DNA of 64,000 nt, taken from Thioalkalivibrio sp. (GTDB lineage Bacteria; Pseudomonadota; Gammaproteobacteria; Ectothiorhodospirales; Ectothiorhodospiraceae). Each line of letters begins with the position of its first letter. Within the stretch, counting starts at the first letter, position 1. The notes below the pieces were generated by a model. The model did not search any database. It was not told the DNA's origin and was given only the letters and a program-made list of their open reading frames with translations. A program made the position numbers and the translations under genes. Where the stretch lies: contig SKJG01000066.1 of assembly GCA_007116035.1 (NCBI GenBank), forward strand, positions 1 to 64,000, read 5' to 3'. Of this stretch, positions 1 to 10,377 are shown piece after piece.

Positions 1-1445
1 ATGGCCTCCACGGCCGCGTCCTGGCTTTCGAAGATGCGGGCGGGGCCGGTGAACACTCGGATCAGCGAGGTCGGAACACTGGTCGTGTACCGCAGCTCCT
101 CGGTCTCGAACATGCTCTCGTCGATACCCGCCGTCTTCACGATACAGCCTTCGGGCGCGATGTTGCCGTACAGCACGGCGAGCCCGCCGTCCCGGGAATA
201 GGCGTGTTCGATATCGCGAATGCACCCGTTCACGCGGTCCACGTCCAGATCGTCCCACATCGCATCCTGCGAGAAGGCCACCTGGGTCGGAATGCCACCC
301 GGCGCGGCGCGGTAACGGGTTCTCGTCTCGCCGGCCTCGGCGCGGACCACGTCCCAGCGATCCAGCGCGGTTCCCAGCGTTGCGCTGTGCACGGTGGGTA
401 CGTCCCGATGGAGCAGCCCGCCGCGGTCCAGTTCACCGAGGATCCCGATGACCCCCCCAGCGCGATGCACGTCCTCCATGTGGTACTTCTGCGTCGCCGG
501 GGCGACCTTGCAGATGTTGGGGACGCGGCGCGACAGGCGGTCGATGTCGGCCATGGTGAAGTCCACCCCGCCCTCCTGCGCGGCGGCGAGCAGATGCAGC
601 ACGGTGTTGGTCGACCCGCCCATCGCGATGTCCAGGCTCATGGCGTTCTCGAAGGCCTGGAAACTGGCGATGGATCGCGGCAGCACCGCGTTGTCGTCCT
701 GTTCGTAATGACGCCGGGCCAGGTCGACGATCAGCCGCCCGGCCTCCAGGAACAGATCCCTGCGGCCCGCGTGGGTCGCGAGCAGCGAACCGTTGCCGGG
801 AAGGGACAGGCCCAGGGCCTCCGTCAGGCAGTTCATCGAGTTGGCGGTGAACATGCCGGAACAGGAGCCGCAGGTTGGGCAGGCGGAGCGTTCCACCGAC
901 GCAACCTCGTCGTCGGTGGCATCGGGGTCAGCCGCCTGCACCATCGCGTCGACGAGATCCAGGTGCACTACCTTGCCGCGAAGCTGGATCTTGCCGGCCT
1001 CCATCGGTCCGCCGGAGACGAAGACGGCGGGAATGTTCAGGCGCATGGCGGCCATCAGCATCCCGGGCGTGATCTTGTCGCAGTTGGAGATGCACACCAG
1101 CGCATCGGCACAGTGGGCGTTGACCATGTACTCGACGCTGTCCGCGATGATCTCGCGCGAAGGCAGCGAATAGAGCATGCCCGCGTGCCCCATCGCGATC
1201 CCGTCATCCACCGCGATGGTGTTGAACTCCTTGGCCACGCCGCCGGCCGCCTCGATCTCCCGCGCCACCAGCTGGCCGAGGTCCTTCAGGTGCACGTGGC
1301 CGGGCACGAACTGGGTGAAGGAGTTGGCCACCGCAATGATCGGCTTGCCGAAGTCACCATCCTTCATGCCAGTCGCGCGCCAGAGCGCGCGCGCGCCGGA
1401 CATGTTGCGGCCGTGGGTCGTGGTGCGGGAACGATACTGGGGCAT
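1..1445 (-). CDS. ilvD: Dihydroxy-acid dehydratase, 3' end cut by window edge
   Basis: Reverse-strand translation from cat at 1443-1445: [57 protein letters not shown]...; typical IlvD N-terminus, open to window edge. Confidence 0.96.
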   Translation of the reverse strand, partial: MPQYRSRTTTHGRNMSGARALWRATGMKDGDFGKPIIAVANSFTQFVPGHVHLKDLGQLVAREIEAAGGVAKEFNTIAVDDGIAMGHAGMLYSLPSREIIADSVEYMVNAHCADALVCISNCDKITPGMLMAAMRLNIPAVFVSGGPMEAGKIQLRGKVVHLDLVDAMVQAADPDATDDEVASVERSACPTCGSCSGMFTANSMNCLTEALGLSLPGNGSLLATHAGRRDLFLEAGRLIVDLARRHYEQDDNAVLPRSIASFQAFENAMSLDIAMGGSTNTVLHLLAAAQEGGVDFTMADIDRLSRRVPNICKVAPATQKYHMEDVHRAGGVIGILGELDRGGLLHRDVPTVHSATLGTALDRWDVVRAEAGETRTRYRAAPGGIPTQVAFSQDAMWDDLDVDRVNGCIRDIEHAYSRDGGLAVLYGNIAPEGCIVKTAGIDESMFETEELRYTTSVPTSLIRVFTGPARIFESQDAAVEA

Positions 1446-1526
1446 TCGATAATCCCTTGAACATTTGGCGTAATGTGAAATCATACATTCACTTTCCCGA
1501 TCGTGACGAAACCCCTGGAGGATCCC

Positions 1527-1799
1527 ATGCGCATCGAAGTGGAAAACATCAAGTGCGGCGGTTGCGCCGGCAGCATCCGGAAGGGCCTGATGGGCCTCGA
1601 CGGAGTCGATGCGGTCGACGTGGACATCGAGGGCGGCGTGGTCCAGGTGCAGGCGGACGACGGGCTCCGTCCCGAAATCGCGCAGAAGCTCGCCGCCATG
1701 GGCTATCCCGAAACCGGAACCGTGCGCGGGCTGAAGTCTGCCGGCGCCAGGGCCAAATCCTTCGTGAGCTGCGCCGTGGGGCGCATGGACAAGGAGTGA
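1527..1799 (+). CDS. Heavy-metal-associated (HMA) domain protein
   Basis: [37 protein letters not shown]...; CxxC metal-binding motif of the HMA fold. Confidence 0.85.
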   Translation: MRIEVENIKCGGCAGSIRKGLMGLDGVDAVDVDIEGGVVQVQADDGLRPEIAQKLAAMGYPETGTVRGLKSAGARAKSFVSCAVGRMDKE

Positions 1800-2296
1800 G
1801 GACTCGATACGGCACGGTAGCCCGGCCAGTGTCACGGCGCACATGGACTGCGGCAGTGGCCACGATCCTACTGCTCTGGATCGCCATCGGCAGCGCATGG
1901 GCGGAGCTCCCGACCGGAGAATTGAGGGTTGCCGAGCAGATCCTGACGGTGGAGATCGCCGCCACACCGCAGGCGATGGCGCGGGGCCTGATGTTTCGCG
2001 AGCACATGCCGGAGGATCATGGCATGCTCTTCATCTGGCCCGGGGACCAGGTCGTTGCAATGTGGATGAAGAACACCCTCATCCCGTTGTCGGTTGCATT
2101 CATCGATCGTGATTTCCGGGTGCTGAACATTGCCGACATGGAACCCCATTCGCTGCGGACGCACCCCTCGCTGGGTCCGGCACGCTATGCCCTCGAGGTC
2201 AACCAAGGCTGGTTTGGTCGCCATAGTGTCGATGCTGGCACCCGGATCGAGGACCTCGAGCGACTGGTGACGGACCTCGCGGGCGGCCACTATTGA
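1796..2296 (+). CDS. DUF192 family protein with N-terminal signal/TM segment
   Basis: GTG start overlapping the upstream TGA; ...[62 protein letters not shown] matches the DUF192 pattern. Confidence 0.85.
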   Translation: MRTRYGTVARPVSRRTWTAAVATILLLWIAIGSAWAELPTGELRVAEQILTVEIAATPQAMARGLMFREHMPEDHGMLFIWPGDQVVAMWMKNTLIPLSVAFIDRDFRVLNIADMEPHSLRTHPSLGPARYALEVNQGWFGRHSVDAGTRIEDLERLVTDLAGGHY

Positions 2297-2423
2297 TGGG
2301 TCGCCTCGCCCGAAGCTGACCCCGGAAGTATCCGCAACCGACGCCGCTGGATACACACAGCAGCATCCCCACAAGTCCCTGCCGGAACGGCAGGCATCCG
2401 ACGATCCCGAAGCCGACCTGAAC

Positions 2424-5400
2424 ATGCGCCTGCCATCGAACCTCCTCCGCCAACTCCTGGTTCTCGCCTTCCTGTTGCCGTGGGCCCCAGGCGCGACGGC
2501 ACAGGAACGGAGTAATGACCTCGGTGCCGCCGCACCGGTCATGGTCACGACAGAGCGGTTGCTGGATCTGCGCGCCGCCCTGCGTCACGGTCTGGAACGG
2601 GTCCTGCCAATGGTCGATGCCATCGACACCGACCCCGCTGAAGACTGGCTGGAGGCGAGCCCGGCGGACCGCATCGCGGAGGTTCTCGCGGTGACGGCCG
2701 AGGATGTAGCCGAACAGAGCATCTGGCAGGCTGCCCTGGAGCATGAACGGGCGGGCACCGAGCGCATTCGCGGTGCCCTGGAGCGGGCCGCCCTGGCCCT
2801 GGCAGCCGAGCAACGTCTCGGGGAGGCTGAACGGCGCATCCGGGAGATCCTGGATGCCAGACTGGTTCCACTGCCCGACGTGGACGATCGCAGCCTGTCC
2901 GGGATCGAGCAGGAGATCGCCGCGCTGGAGCACCGACGCGCCCAGGTAGCGCTGGAGCAGGACCAAAAGCGGCAAATACTGGAGCGGCTCGAGGGCCAGG
3001 CACGTACGCAGCAGGAGACCCTGGAGCGCCTGCGCCAGGAACGCGCGACCGATCTCGATACGACCCCCTGGGGTCCGCTCGAGGAACCCGGCATCGCAGA
3101 CGCCTTCGCGGCCTGGGAGCGCGCGCAGGAACGGCGGGCCGATGCCCGCATCATTGCCGCACGACTGGACGCCCAGACGATTGCTCCAAGGATTGAAATC
3201 CTGCGTTTCGAGTTGCTGGTCCTGGAGGTCGAAACCCTTTGGCTCGGGCAACTCCAGGGGCAGCTGGCCGCGGAGCTCGCCGAGCGCGCGGGCGAGGAAC
3301 TGCGGGCATTGCGCGCAGAGGTTCAGCGCCTGATCGAACGCGAACCCGAGGCCGCGCAACGGTTTGGACCCGAGATCCAGGTCATGCTGCAGCGCATCGA
3401 CAGGATCGCCGCGACCCAGGCCCGCGTCCGCGAGCTCCACGAGAGCCGCGAACGCTATGCGCAGATCGAGAGCGACCTGACCCAGACCCTGGCCAGCGTC
3501 AGGGAGAGGCTGGAGATCGGCGGCCTGACCGATGTCCTCGGCGGCCTACTGATGGAAGAGGAAAGGCGCCTGCGGCGGCTGGTCGACCTGCAGTTCGTGC
3601 TGCGCGACGTAGAGCGGGAACTGGCCCAGTCACGGCTCCGGGACATCACCCTTCGCGATGAGCTGCGCACCCTGCCTCCACCCCCTCCCGTCATGGCGGA
3701 CGACCGCGCGCAGGCCGAACTCCGTCGCCTGCAACGCGAGGTGATCGAGACTCAGCTGCATGCCGATGAGCAGCTGACCGAGCAGCTGCGCCATGTGGAG
3801 ACTCGACTGCGCACCGTGGTCCTGCAGGTCGAGGAACTGTCGCAGATCCTCCGGGAGTCGCTGCTGTGGTGGCCGAGCCACCCGCCGGTGGGCCTCGAAT
3901 GGTCCGCGCGCCTACCCGCGGCGGTGATCGTACTCCTGGATCCCGCATCCTGGCAGGAGATTCACGACGCACTGTACGCGGTGACCATTGGCAGCCCCTT
4001 TGGTGCGTTGCTGTCCATCCTCGTCGCCGCCCTGTTGGCGATGTGGGGACGGGGTACGCCGGGACACCTGGCGCGTCTGGCGGAGATGACCACCCATCGC
4101 TTCACCGACCGGATCGGCCTGACCTTCCAGGCCATCGGATGGAGCCTCCTGCGCGTGATCCCGATCCCGGTCCTGCTGGCCGCTACGGGCTTCCGCCTCG
4201 AGCGGATACCGGACATCGGACCGGGTGTCGAGATGCTCGCGCTGGTGCTGTTCAGTGTCGCCCTGTGGTGGGTGGCCGGGCACATCTTCCTGCTGTTCAC
4301 CAGCAGGAACGGCGTCGGCATGGCCCATCTCGACTGGAACCCGCTGATGGTGCGGCGGCTGCGCCGCCATCTTGCCTGGTATCTTCCGGTGCTCCTGCTC
4401 CTGGTCGTCTTCCTCGCATTGACCTTCGGGCATCCCCACGAACTGGTTTCCGATGTCTTCGCCCGGGCCGGGCTGGCCGGGGCGGCCTTCGTGACCGGGC
4501 TCTTCGCGTGGCGCATGCTGGCCCCTCGAAAGGAATCCGAGGCCACGGAGAGACAGGAGCGGCACCGGCGACTGTTGCGTATCGCGCTCACGGCGTTTGC
4601 CACTGCACTGATCGTCCTGACCCTGGCCGGCTACCTGCTGACGGTTGCGACCCTGCTGGGCCGGACCATCAATACCGTCATCGTGGTGGCCGCCGTATGG
4701 CTTGGCTTCAGTCTCGCGGAGCGCGCATTGGTGCTCAGCGAGACCCGCCTGGTGATTCGCCGGATGCGTGAGCAACGCGCCAAGGCAGCGGCCATGGAGG
4801 CAGGGGTTACCGTTGGCGAAGGCGCTGTCATCGACATGCCGGAGCCCCACCTCAGCGTGGAGAACATCAACCAGCAGACCCGCACCCTGCTCCGGGTCAC
4901 CGCGGGGGCGGCCTTGGTCCTGGGGTTGTTCGGAGTCTGGGCGGACATTCTGCCGGCGCTGACCTGGCTGGACGGAGTCACGCTGTGGTCACGCACCATC
5001 GCCGTGGGCGACACGGAGATCCTGAGCCGCGTCAGCCTCCAGGACTTCCTGCTTGCCATTTTCCTGGGCGTGCTGTTTACGCTGGCGGCCCGCAACCTGC
5101 CGGGCCTGGTGGAGATCCTGCTGTCGCGCAGCACCCAGATGGATGCAGCCGGCCGCTACACCGTCACCACGCTGCTGCGCTACGTGCTGGCCGTGGTCGC
5201 GGTCATCAGCGTGTTTTCCCTGCTGGGATTGCGCTGGAGCGAACTGCAGTGGATGGTCGCGGCGCTTACTCTGGGCTTGGGCTTCGGACTGCAGGAGGTG
5301 GTCGCCAACTTCGTCTCGGGCCTCATCATGCTGTTCGAACGGCCGGTGCGCGTGGGCGACACCATCACCATCGGTGAATACAGCGGCACGGTATCGCGCA

Positions 5401-5876
5401 TCCGTACTCGGGCCACCACCATCGTCGACTGGGACAATCGCGAAATCGTGGTCCCGAACAAGACCTTCATCACCGAAAGGCTGATCAACTGGACACTCTC
5501 TGACACCATGACCCGGATCGTGCTGCCGGTGGGCGTCAGCTATGACGCCGATGTCGACGCGGTGATGAAGACATTGCGCGAAATCGCCGAGGCCAGCCCG
5601 CTGGTGCTGAAGGAACCGCCACCCAACGTGCTGTTCCTGAAGTTCGGCGACAGCGCCCTGAACTTCGAGCTGCGTATCTACGTGAACCAACTGAAGGATC
5701 GCCTGATTACCGTCAGCGAGCTGCACCAGACCATCATCAAGGAATTCCGCAGGAAGGGCATCGAGATCGCGTACCCGCAGATGGACCTGCACATCCGGGA
5801 TGTCGCGCGGGGAGCCGGGGGAGCAGCCGGTCCCTTGCCCTCGTCCGACCAGGGAGGCCCGCGCCCAGCCAGCTGA
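2424..5876 (+). CDS. Large mechanosensitive channel protein (MscS/MscK-like) with periplasmic coiled-coil N-terminus
   Basis: 1150 aa; signal peptide, long alpha-helical region, many TM segments, then MscS core ...LGLGFGLQEVVANFVSGLIMLFERPVRVGDTITIGEYSGTVSRIRTRATTIVDWDNREIVVPNK. Confidence 0.93.
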   Translation: MRLPSNLLRQLLVLAFLLPWAPGATAQERSNDLGAAAPVMVTTERLLDLRAALRHGLERVLPMVDAIDTDPAEDWLEASPADRIAEVLAVTAEDVAEQSIWQAALEHERAGTERIRGALERAALALAAEQRLGEAERRIREILDARLVPLPDVDDRSLSGIEQEIAALEHRRAQVALEQDQKRQILERLEGQARTQQETLERLRQERATDLDTTPWGPLEEPGIADAFAAWERAQERRADARIIAARLDAQTIAPRIEILRFELLVLEVETLWLGQLQGQLAAELAERAGEELRALRAEVQRLIEREPEAAQRFGPEIQVMLQRIDRIAATQARVRELHESRERYAQIESDLTQTLASVRERLEIGGLTDVLGGLLMEEERRLRRLVDLQFVLRDVERELAQSRLRDITLRDELRTLPPPPPVMADDRAQAELRRLQREVIETQLHADEQLTEQLRHVETRLRTVVLQVEELSQILRESLLWWPSHPPVGLEWSARLPAAVIVLLDPASWQEIHDALYAVTIGSPFGALLSILVAALLAMWGRGTPGHLARLAEMTTHRFTDRIGLTFQAIGWSLLRVIPIPVLLAATGFRLERIPDIGPGVEMLALVLFSVALWWVAGHIFLLFTSRNGVGMAHLDWNPLMVRRLRRHLAWYLPVLLLLVVFLALTFGHPHELVSDVFARAGLAGAAFVTGLFAWRMLAPRKESEATERQERHRRLLRIALTAFATALIVLTLAGYLLTVATLLGRTINTVIVVAAVWLGFSLAERALVLSETRLVIRRMREQRAKAAAMEAGVTVGEGAVIDMPEPHLSVENINQQTRTLLRVTAGAALVLGLFGVWADILPALTWLDGVTLWSRTIAVGDTEILSRVSLQDFLLAIFLGVLFTLAARNLPGLVEILLSRSTQMDAAGRYTVTTLLRYVLAVVAVISVFSLLGLRWSELQWMVAALTLGLGFGLQEVVANFVSGLIMLFERPVRVGDTITIGEYSGTVSRIRTRATTIVDWDNREIVVPNKTFITERLINWTLSDTMTRIVLPVGVSYDADVDAVMKTLREIAEASPLVLKEPPPNVLFLKFGDSALNFELRIYVNQLKDRLITVSELHQTIIKEFRRKGIEIAYPQMDLHIRDVARGAGGAAGPLPSSDQGGPRPAS

Positions 5877-6041
5877 ATGCCCCTGACGCGCGCAAGCCCG
5901 CTTGCGCGCATCTGCTCCGGGGGTGGCACGGGGCTGGGAAAAGTCGGCCATGGGCCTGACGCCAGAACCGGACAGAGCCCGGCAACTGCGCGAATATTCA
6001 GTCTCCGGACAGACTCCTACTAAAGCGGCGGCAAGCCGCCG

Positions 6042-6986
6042 CTATTCCGGCGCCGGAGCCTGTCCGGGGGCTTGGACCCGAACCCTGCTTCCGAGTCGGT
6101 TGGCCTCCTCCTGGAACAGGTCCATGAAACGCTGCTGGAATCGACGCACGTATTTCTCCCGAACATAAGCGACCTTCGTGACCTCCCAGGGGAACAGGTG
6201 GCTGAGATCACGCATCCCCAGGTCGGCATCCTGCTCGGGCTGGAAGGCCAGGTCCGCGATCACGCCGACGCCCATGCCCTCGCGCACGTACGTCTTGATC
6301 ACATCGGTGTCTGCCGCGCTGAGGACCACCCTGGGGCGCAGCCCCACCTTGGCGAAGGAACTGCTGAGGCGGCCGCGCCCGGTGAATCCGTAGAGATAGG
6401 TGATCATCGGGTACTCGCACAGTACGCCCAGGGAGATCGGCCGCCGCGACAGCACCGGGTGCCCGAGCGGCGCGATCAGGCAGCGATTCCAGCGATACGA
6501 GGGCAGCGTGGTGAACGCCGGGTGCTCACCGATCGCCTCGGTACAAATGGCCAGATCCACCTGGTCGGCCAGCGTCATCTCCACCAACTGCCCGGGTGTA
6601 CTCTGAAGAATTTGCACCTCCACCTCCGGATAGGCCTGGCTGAAACGCCTGAGTACCGGGGGCAGCACATAGCGCGCCTGGGTATGCGTGCTGCCGATGC
6701 GGAGCACGCCGCGGCCCTCCTCCACATGGTCGCGCCCGATCGCAACGATATTGGCCACTTCCGCGAGCGTGCCGCGCGCATGGGCCAGCACCTTGCCACC
6801 GGCGTCGGTGAGTCCGGTCAGGCGCTTGCCGGTGCGCACGAACAGGGGCGCTCCGAGTTCGTCCTCCAGCAACCGCAGGTGCTGCGAAACCGCCGGCTGC
6901 ACCAGGTGCAGCCGTTCCGCGGCACGGCTGACGCTGAATCCGTTCTCCGCGAGGGCGATCAGCGATCGAAGCTGCCGGAGCTCCAT
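6042..6986 (-). CDS. LysR-family transcriptional regulator, CysB/Cbl-like
   Basis: MELRQLRSLIALAENGFSVSRAAERLHLVQPAVSQHLRLLEDELGAPLFVRTGKRLTGLTDAG; CysB-like effector domain (GSTHTQARYVLPPVLRRFSQAYPEVEV). Confidence 0.9.
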   Translation of the reverse strand: MELRQLRSLIALAENGFSVSRAAERLHLVQPAVSQHLRLLEDELGAPLFVRTGKRLTGLTDAGGKVLAHARGTLAEVANIVAIGRDHVEEGRGVLRIGSTHTQARYVLPPVLRRFSQAYPEVEVQILQSTPGQLVEMTLADQVDLAICTEAIGEHPAFTTLPSYRWNRCLIAPLGHPVLSRRPISLGVLCEYPMITYLYGFTGRGRLSSSFAKVGLRPRVVLSAADTDVIKTYVREGMGVGVIADLAFQPEQDADLGMRDLSHLFPWEVTKVAYVREKYVRRFQQRFMDLFQEEANRLGSRVRVQAPGQAPAPE

Positions 6987-7035
6987 ATCATTTTTCCTGA
7001 TATCAACGGGCTATTCATTATTTTACTTGATACCA
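6985..7035. promoter_or_regulatory. AT-rich divergent control region with TATCA-N7-TGATA inverted repeat and TTGATA-type repeats
   Basis: ATATCATTTTTCCTGATATCAACGGG...TTACTTGATACCAAGG between the CysB-like gene and dsrC-like gene. Confidence 0.4.
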
Positions 7036-7114
7036 AGGGGCGTCAATACTGCAGGTAAGGCGCCGCGATCGAAACGGCGCGGAAACGCCCAGCATCCAGA
7101 TCAGGAGGTGCCCC

Positions 7115-7471
7115 ATGCTCGATACCAGACCGCACAGTCAACAGACGCCGACACCCAGCCCGTTCCTGGTACCGGCCTCTATCTTCGACGAGGACGGGTT
7201 TCTCGTGGATTTCGGGCAATGGAACGAGGCGCTCGCTCAACGCATCGCCCAGCAGGAAGGCATCACCCACCTGGACGATCCGCATTGGCGGCTCATCCGC
7301 CATGTTCGCGAGCGGTTCCTCGCGCTCGGCGGATTACCCAGCCTGCGCCGGGTCTGCCGGGCGACGGGCCTGTCGCGGGACGAGGTGCATGACCTCTTCG
7401 GCGGCTGCCTGCCGGTCTGGCGCATCTCGGGGCTGCCGAACCCCGGCGAGGAAGCCAAGGCATACATGTAA
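7115..7471 (+). CDS. DsrC/TusE-family protein lacking the canonical C-terminal cysteines
   Basis: FDEDGFLVDFGQWNEALAQRIAQQEGITHLDDPHWRLIRHVRERF... and C-terminal ...PVWRISGLPNPGEEAKAYM aligning to DsrC ...GACRIAGLPKPTGCV; strong SD AGGAGGTG. Confidence 0.9.
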   Translation: MLDTRPHSQQTPTPSPFLVPASIFDEDGFLVDFGQWNEALAQRIAQQEGITHLDDPHWRLIRHVRERFLALGGLPSLRRVCRATGLSRDEVHDLFGGCLPVWRISGLPNPGEEAKAYM

Positions 7472-7532
7472 AGCATCCCGTCGCCGGCGTGCCTGGCGAA
7501 GCGACCTGGTACCGAACTTCCCGCATGGCCCA

Positions 7533-9044
7533 CTAGGCCGAATCCGGGGACGGTGCGCGGATGGCCGCGGCCTGACTGCGGCGGGACGTATCCAGGCGCC
7601 GGATGAAGTCCTCCATTAGGGTTCTGTAGAGGGCCTCGCCCAGGATCTTGTCCTCGACGCCGGCATCCAGGTTGGGGTTGTCATTGACCTCGATCACCAT
7701 CACGCCGCGGTCGGTGAGCTTCAGGTCGACGCCGTAGAGCCCGTCGCCGATCAGGTTGGCGGCCTTCACTGCGGTACGTACCACGGCGGCCGGGGCTGCG
7801 CCGATGTCCACGGTATTGAAGCCCCCGTGACGCGGGCCGCCCTTGGCCTCGTGGTTCACGATCTGCCAATGCTTGCGTGACATCAGATATTGCGAGGCAT
7901 AGAGCGGCTTTTTGTTCAGCACGCCGATGCGCCAATCGAACTCGGTATACACGAATTCCTGGGCCAGGATCAGGTCGCTCTCCTTCAACAGCTTCTTCGC
8001 AATCGACTCCAGTTCCGACCGCGTGCTCGCCTTGAACACCCCGCGCGAAAAGCTCCCGTCGGGGATCTTCAACACCACCGGATAGCCGATCAGTTCCTCG
8101 GCCCGCAGAACCGAGTCACGGTTCAGGATCACCGTCTTCGGCGTCGGCACCTTCTGCGCCGCAAGGCGCTCGGCCAGGTAGACCTTGTTCGTGCAGCGTA
8201 GGATCGAGTTCGGGTCGTCGATCACCACCATGCCCTCGCCCTCGGCCTTGCGCGCGAAGCGGTAGGTGTAATGGTCGATCCGCGTCGTCTCGCGAATGAA
8301 CAGGGCGTCGAACTCGGCCAGACGCCCGAAGTCGCGTGCCTGGATGAGCTCGACATCGACCCCGAGCGCGCGTCCGGCGCGCACGAAACGCGTCAGCGCC
8401 GCCGGACTCGACGGCGCCAGCTGTTCATCCGGATTGTGCAGGATGGCGAGATCGTAACGGTGGCTCCTGGCTCCCCGGGGTCGACGCCATGGCTTCTTCA
8501 GATAGCCATCGAGCGCGCTGAAGAACTCCCCTTCCTGGGCCGGAGTCAGGGAGTTCAGGGCAAAGGGCTTGAGCGAGTGAATCTGCCACTGGCCCTGCAG
8601 GCGAAACTCGACCTTGAACATCGGCGCCGGGAACAGGCTGAACAGCTGCCCGGCAATCTCCTGCATCTCCCGAGGTGCGCACTGGCCGAAAAACACCGTC
8701 AGTTCCAGCACGATGGGCTGCAGGCCGGCCCGGCTGCGGCCGAGCACCTTGGCGACCTTGCGGTCGATGTCCTCGGTATCCAGGCTGTAGATGGCCTTGC
8801 GCGAGAGATCCTGCAGGGTGCGGACGCTGGGCACCACCCGGTGTCCGCGCGCCTCCGCGAGCAGGGAGCCGTAATAGCCCTCGGACAGGTAACGCTGACT
8901 GCGGCAGAGATTGATCACACGGAGGTTGGGCGGATAGGCCTCGGCAGGCTCCTTCAGGTAGTCGTCGATCGCAGCCACCGGCAGATCGGGGAAATGCTCC
9001 TTCCAGTCGGCCTTGCGTTCGACCAGCAGCAGATGTTCAGACAT
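7533..9044 (-). CDS. RimK-like ATP-grasp ligase with N-terminal RimK-associated domain
   Basis: MSEHLLLVERKADWKEHFPDLPVAAIDDYLKEPAEAYPPNLRVINLCRSQRYLSEGYYGSLLAEARGHRVVPSVRTLQDL...; ATP-grasp core VVLKIPDGSFSRGVFKA...GLYGVDLKLTDRGVMVIEVNDNPNLDAG. Confidence 0.92.
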   Translation of the reverse strand: MSEHLLLVERKADWKEHFPDLPVAAIDDYLKEPAEAYPPNLRVINLCRSQRYLSEGYYGSLLAEARGHRVVPSVRTLQDLSRKAIYSLDTEDIDRKVAKVLGRSRAGLQPIVLELTVFFGQCAPREMQEIAGQLFSLFPAPMFKVEFRLQGQWQIHSLKPFALNSLTPAQEGEFFSALDGYLKKPWRRPRGARSHRYDLAILHNPDEQLAPSSPAALTRFVRAGRALGVDVELIQARDFGRLAEFDALFIRETTRIDHYTYRFARKAEGEGMVVIDDPNSILRCTNKVYLAERLAAQKVPTPKTVILNRDSVLRAEELIGYPVVLKIPDGSFSRGVFKASTRSELESIAKKLLKESDLILAQEFVYTEFDWRIGVLNKKPLYASQYLMSRKHWQIVNHEAKGGPRHGGFNTVDIGAAPAAVVRTAVKAANLIGDGLYGVDLKLTDRGVMVIEVNDNPNLDAGVEDKILGEALYRTLMEDFIRRLDTSRRSQAAAIRAPSPDSA

Positions 9045-10254
9045 GGGTTGCCGTTCCGGTCGCGTCCCGCGGCCCAACGATCACGGCCGCCTGAAGACCG
9101 GCACGACCGTAACGCGCCATGCGCTCGAAATCACGGCGCAGGATCGGCATGTTTACCGAATCCAGCGCGCGCTCGCCTTCATCGACGTCGACCAGGGGGT
9201 CGTGCACATAGATGAAGCGATCGTCGAAGCCCGTCACGGTGACCCAGTGCGGAAAGCGTTCCGCGTAGATCCGAACGCTGCTGATCAGGACCACCGGCAT
9301 CCGGCCGGCGTTGAACCGCGCCTCGAGCCCGGCAACGTTCACCGGTCCCTGGGTGATCGGCACGCGGAGCTGTTCCAGTTCTTCCACCATGTCTTCCTGC
9401 ACCAGACGCATCACCCGTTTTTTCTCCTCGCTGCGCACCGAATCGAAGAAGGCCACGCCGCTATCCCGCACCAGCAGTTCCACTGCGTGACCACGGCGCG
9501 CGGCAGCCAGCGCCAGCCCGTACGGGCCGCAGCCGCCGTGACCCGACGTCATGAAGATCGTGGTCGCCTCGCGCCACAGGCGCAATTCCAGCCGCCGGTC
9601 CAGCTTCAGCGCCGCGTCGAGCGCCCGCATGGCCATCATCAATGCGGCGGGACCGCAGGTGAAGTCCAGGGTCTGCGCGTAGTAGGGCGCGCGCACCAGG
9701 GCCGGATCGGGTCCCGGGGCCAGCGACTTCTGCAGTCGCAGCGCACCCATGTGATCCTCGTAATAGTCCTCGATAGTGCCGAATTCACGGAAACTCATGC
9801 CACGGAAGAGGGCCAGACTCGCGGGGTTGTCGCGACGCACTTCCAGGCGGAGGTCGGCGCAGCCGTTCCGGCTCGCCACCTTTTCGGCGGAGTGCACGAG
9901 CTCCCGCCCGAGCCCCATGCCCCGGGCTGCCTCGCTCACGGCGATCGAATACAGGCGGGCCAGCGAGGTTCCTCGACTGAACAGGAGCATCACGTAACCC
10001 AGCAACCCCCGGCCGCGTGGATCGGGAGCCACCAGTGTCCGGGCATGACCCCGGGTCAGCAGGTAGCGGAACTGGCGGCGCGAGATCCGGTCGCCCTGGA
10101 AGGCGGCCTGCTCCAGCGCGACCAGCGCATCCACGTCCTGGACCCCCGCCTCGCGGATGGTCACGCTCCCCGGAGCCAGGTCATCATCGAGAGCAACCGG
10201 GCCCTTCGCCATCCCTGCAGAATGCTCCGGAATCCGGGCCTTTCCCGTCGTCAT
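9037..10254 (-). CDS. Bifunctional GNAT N-acetyltransferase / peptidase C39-like protein
   Basis: GNAT part SIAVSEAARGMGLGRELVHSAEKVA...LEVRRDNPASLALFRGMSF; C39-like part YYAQTLDFTCGPAALMMAM...HWVTVTGFDDRFIYVHDP. Confidence 0.9.
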   Translation of the reverse strand: MTTGKARIPEHSAGMAKGPVALDDDLAPGSVTIREAGVQDVDALVALEQAAFQGDRISRRQFRYLLTRGHARTLVAPDPRGRGLLGYVMLLFSRGTSLARLYSIAVSEAARGMGLGRELVHSAEKVASRNGCADLRLEVRRDNPASLALFRGMSFREFGTIEDYYEDHMGALRLQKSLAPGPDPALVRAPYYAQTLDFTCGPAALMMAMRALDAALKLDRRLELRLWREATTIFMTSGHGGCGPYGLALAAARRGHAVELLVRDSGVAFFDSVRSEEKKRVMRLVQEDMVEELEQLRVPITQGPVNVAGLEARFNAGRMPVVLISSVRIYAERFPHWVTVTGFDDRFIYVHDPLVDVDEGERALDSVNMPILRRDFERMARYGRAGLQAAVIVGPRDATGTATHV

Positions 10255-10377
10255 GGCTCCTCGCGCGGACTGGCGACCGTAAGGCTTCATTCTATCCGGT
10301 TCCGAGCGTTCTGAAGTCCGACCTCCTATGCTTCCGGAACCGGCTGCATCGAAGAACACACATGGGGAAACATCGAC

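Noticed and set aside
204-1460. 418-aa plus-strand ORF at the left edge
   Set aside because: Antisense to ilvD, which reads cleanly on the minus strand.
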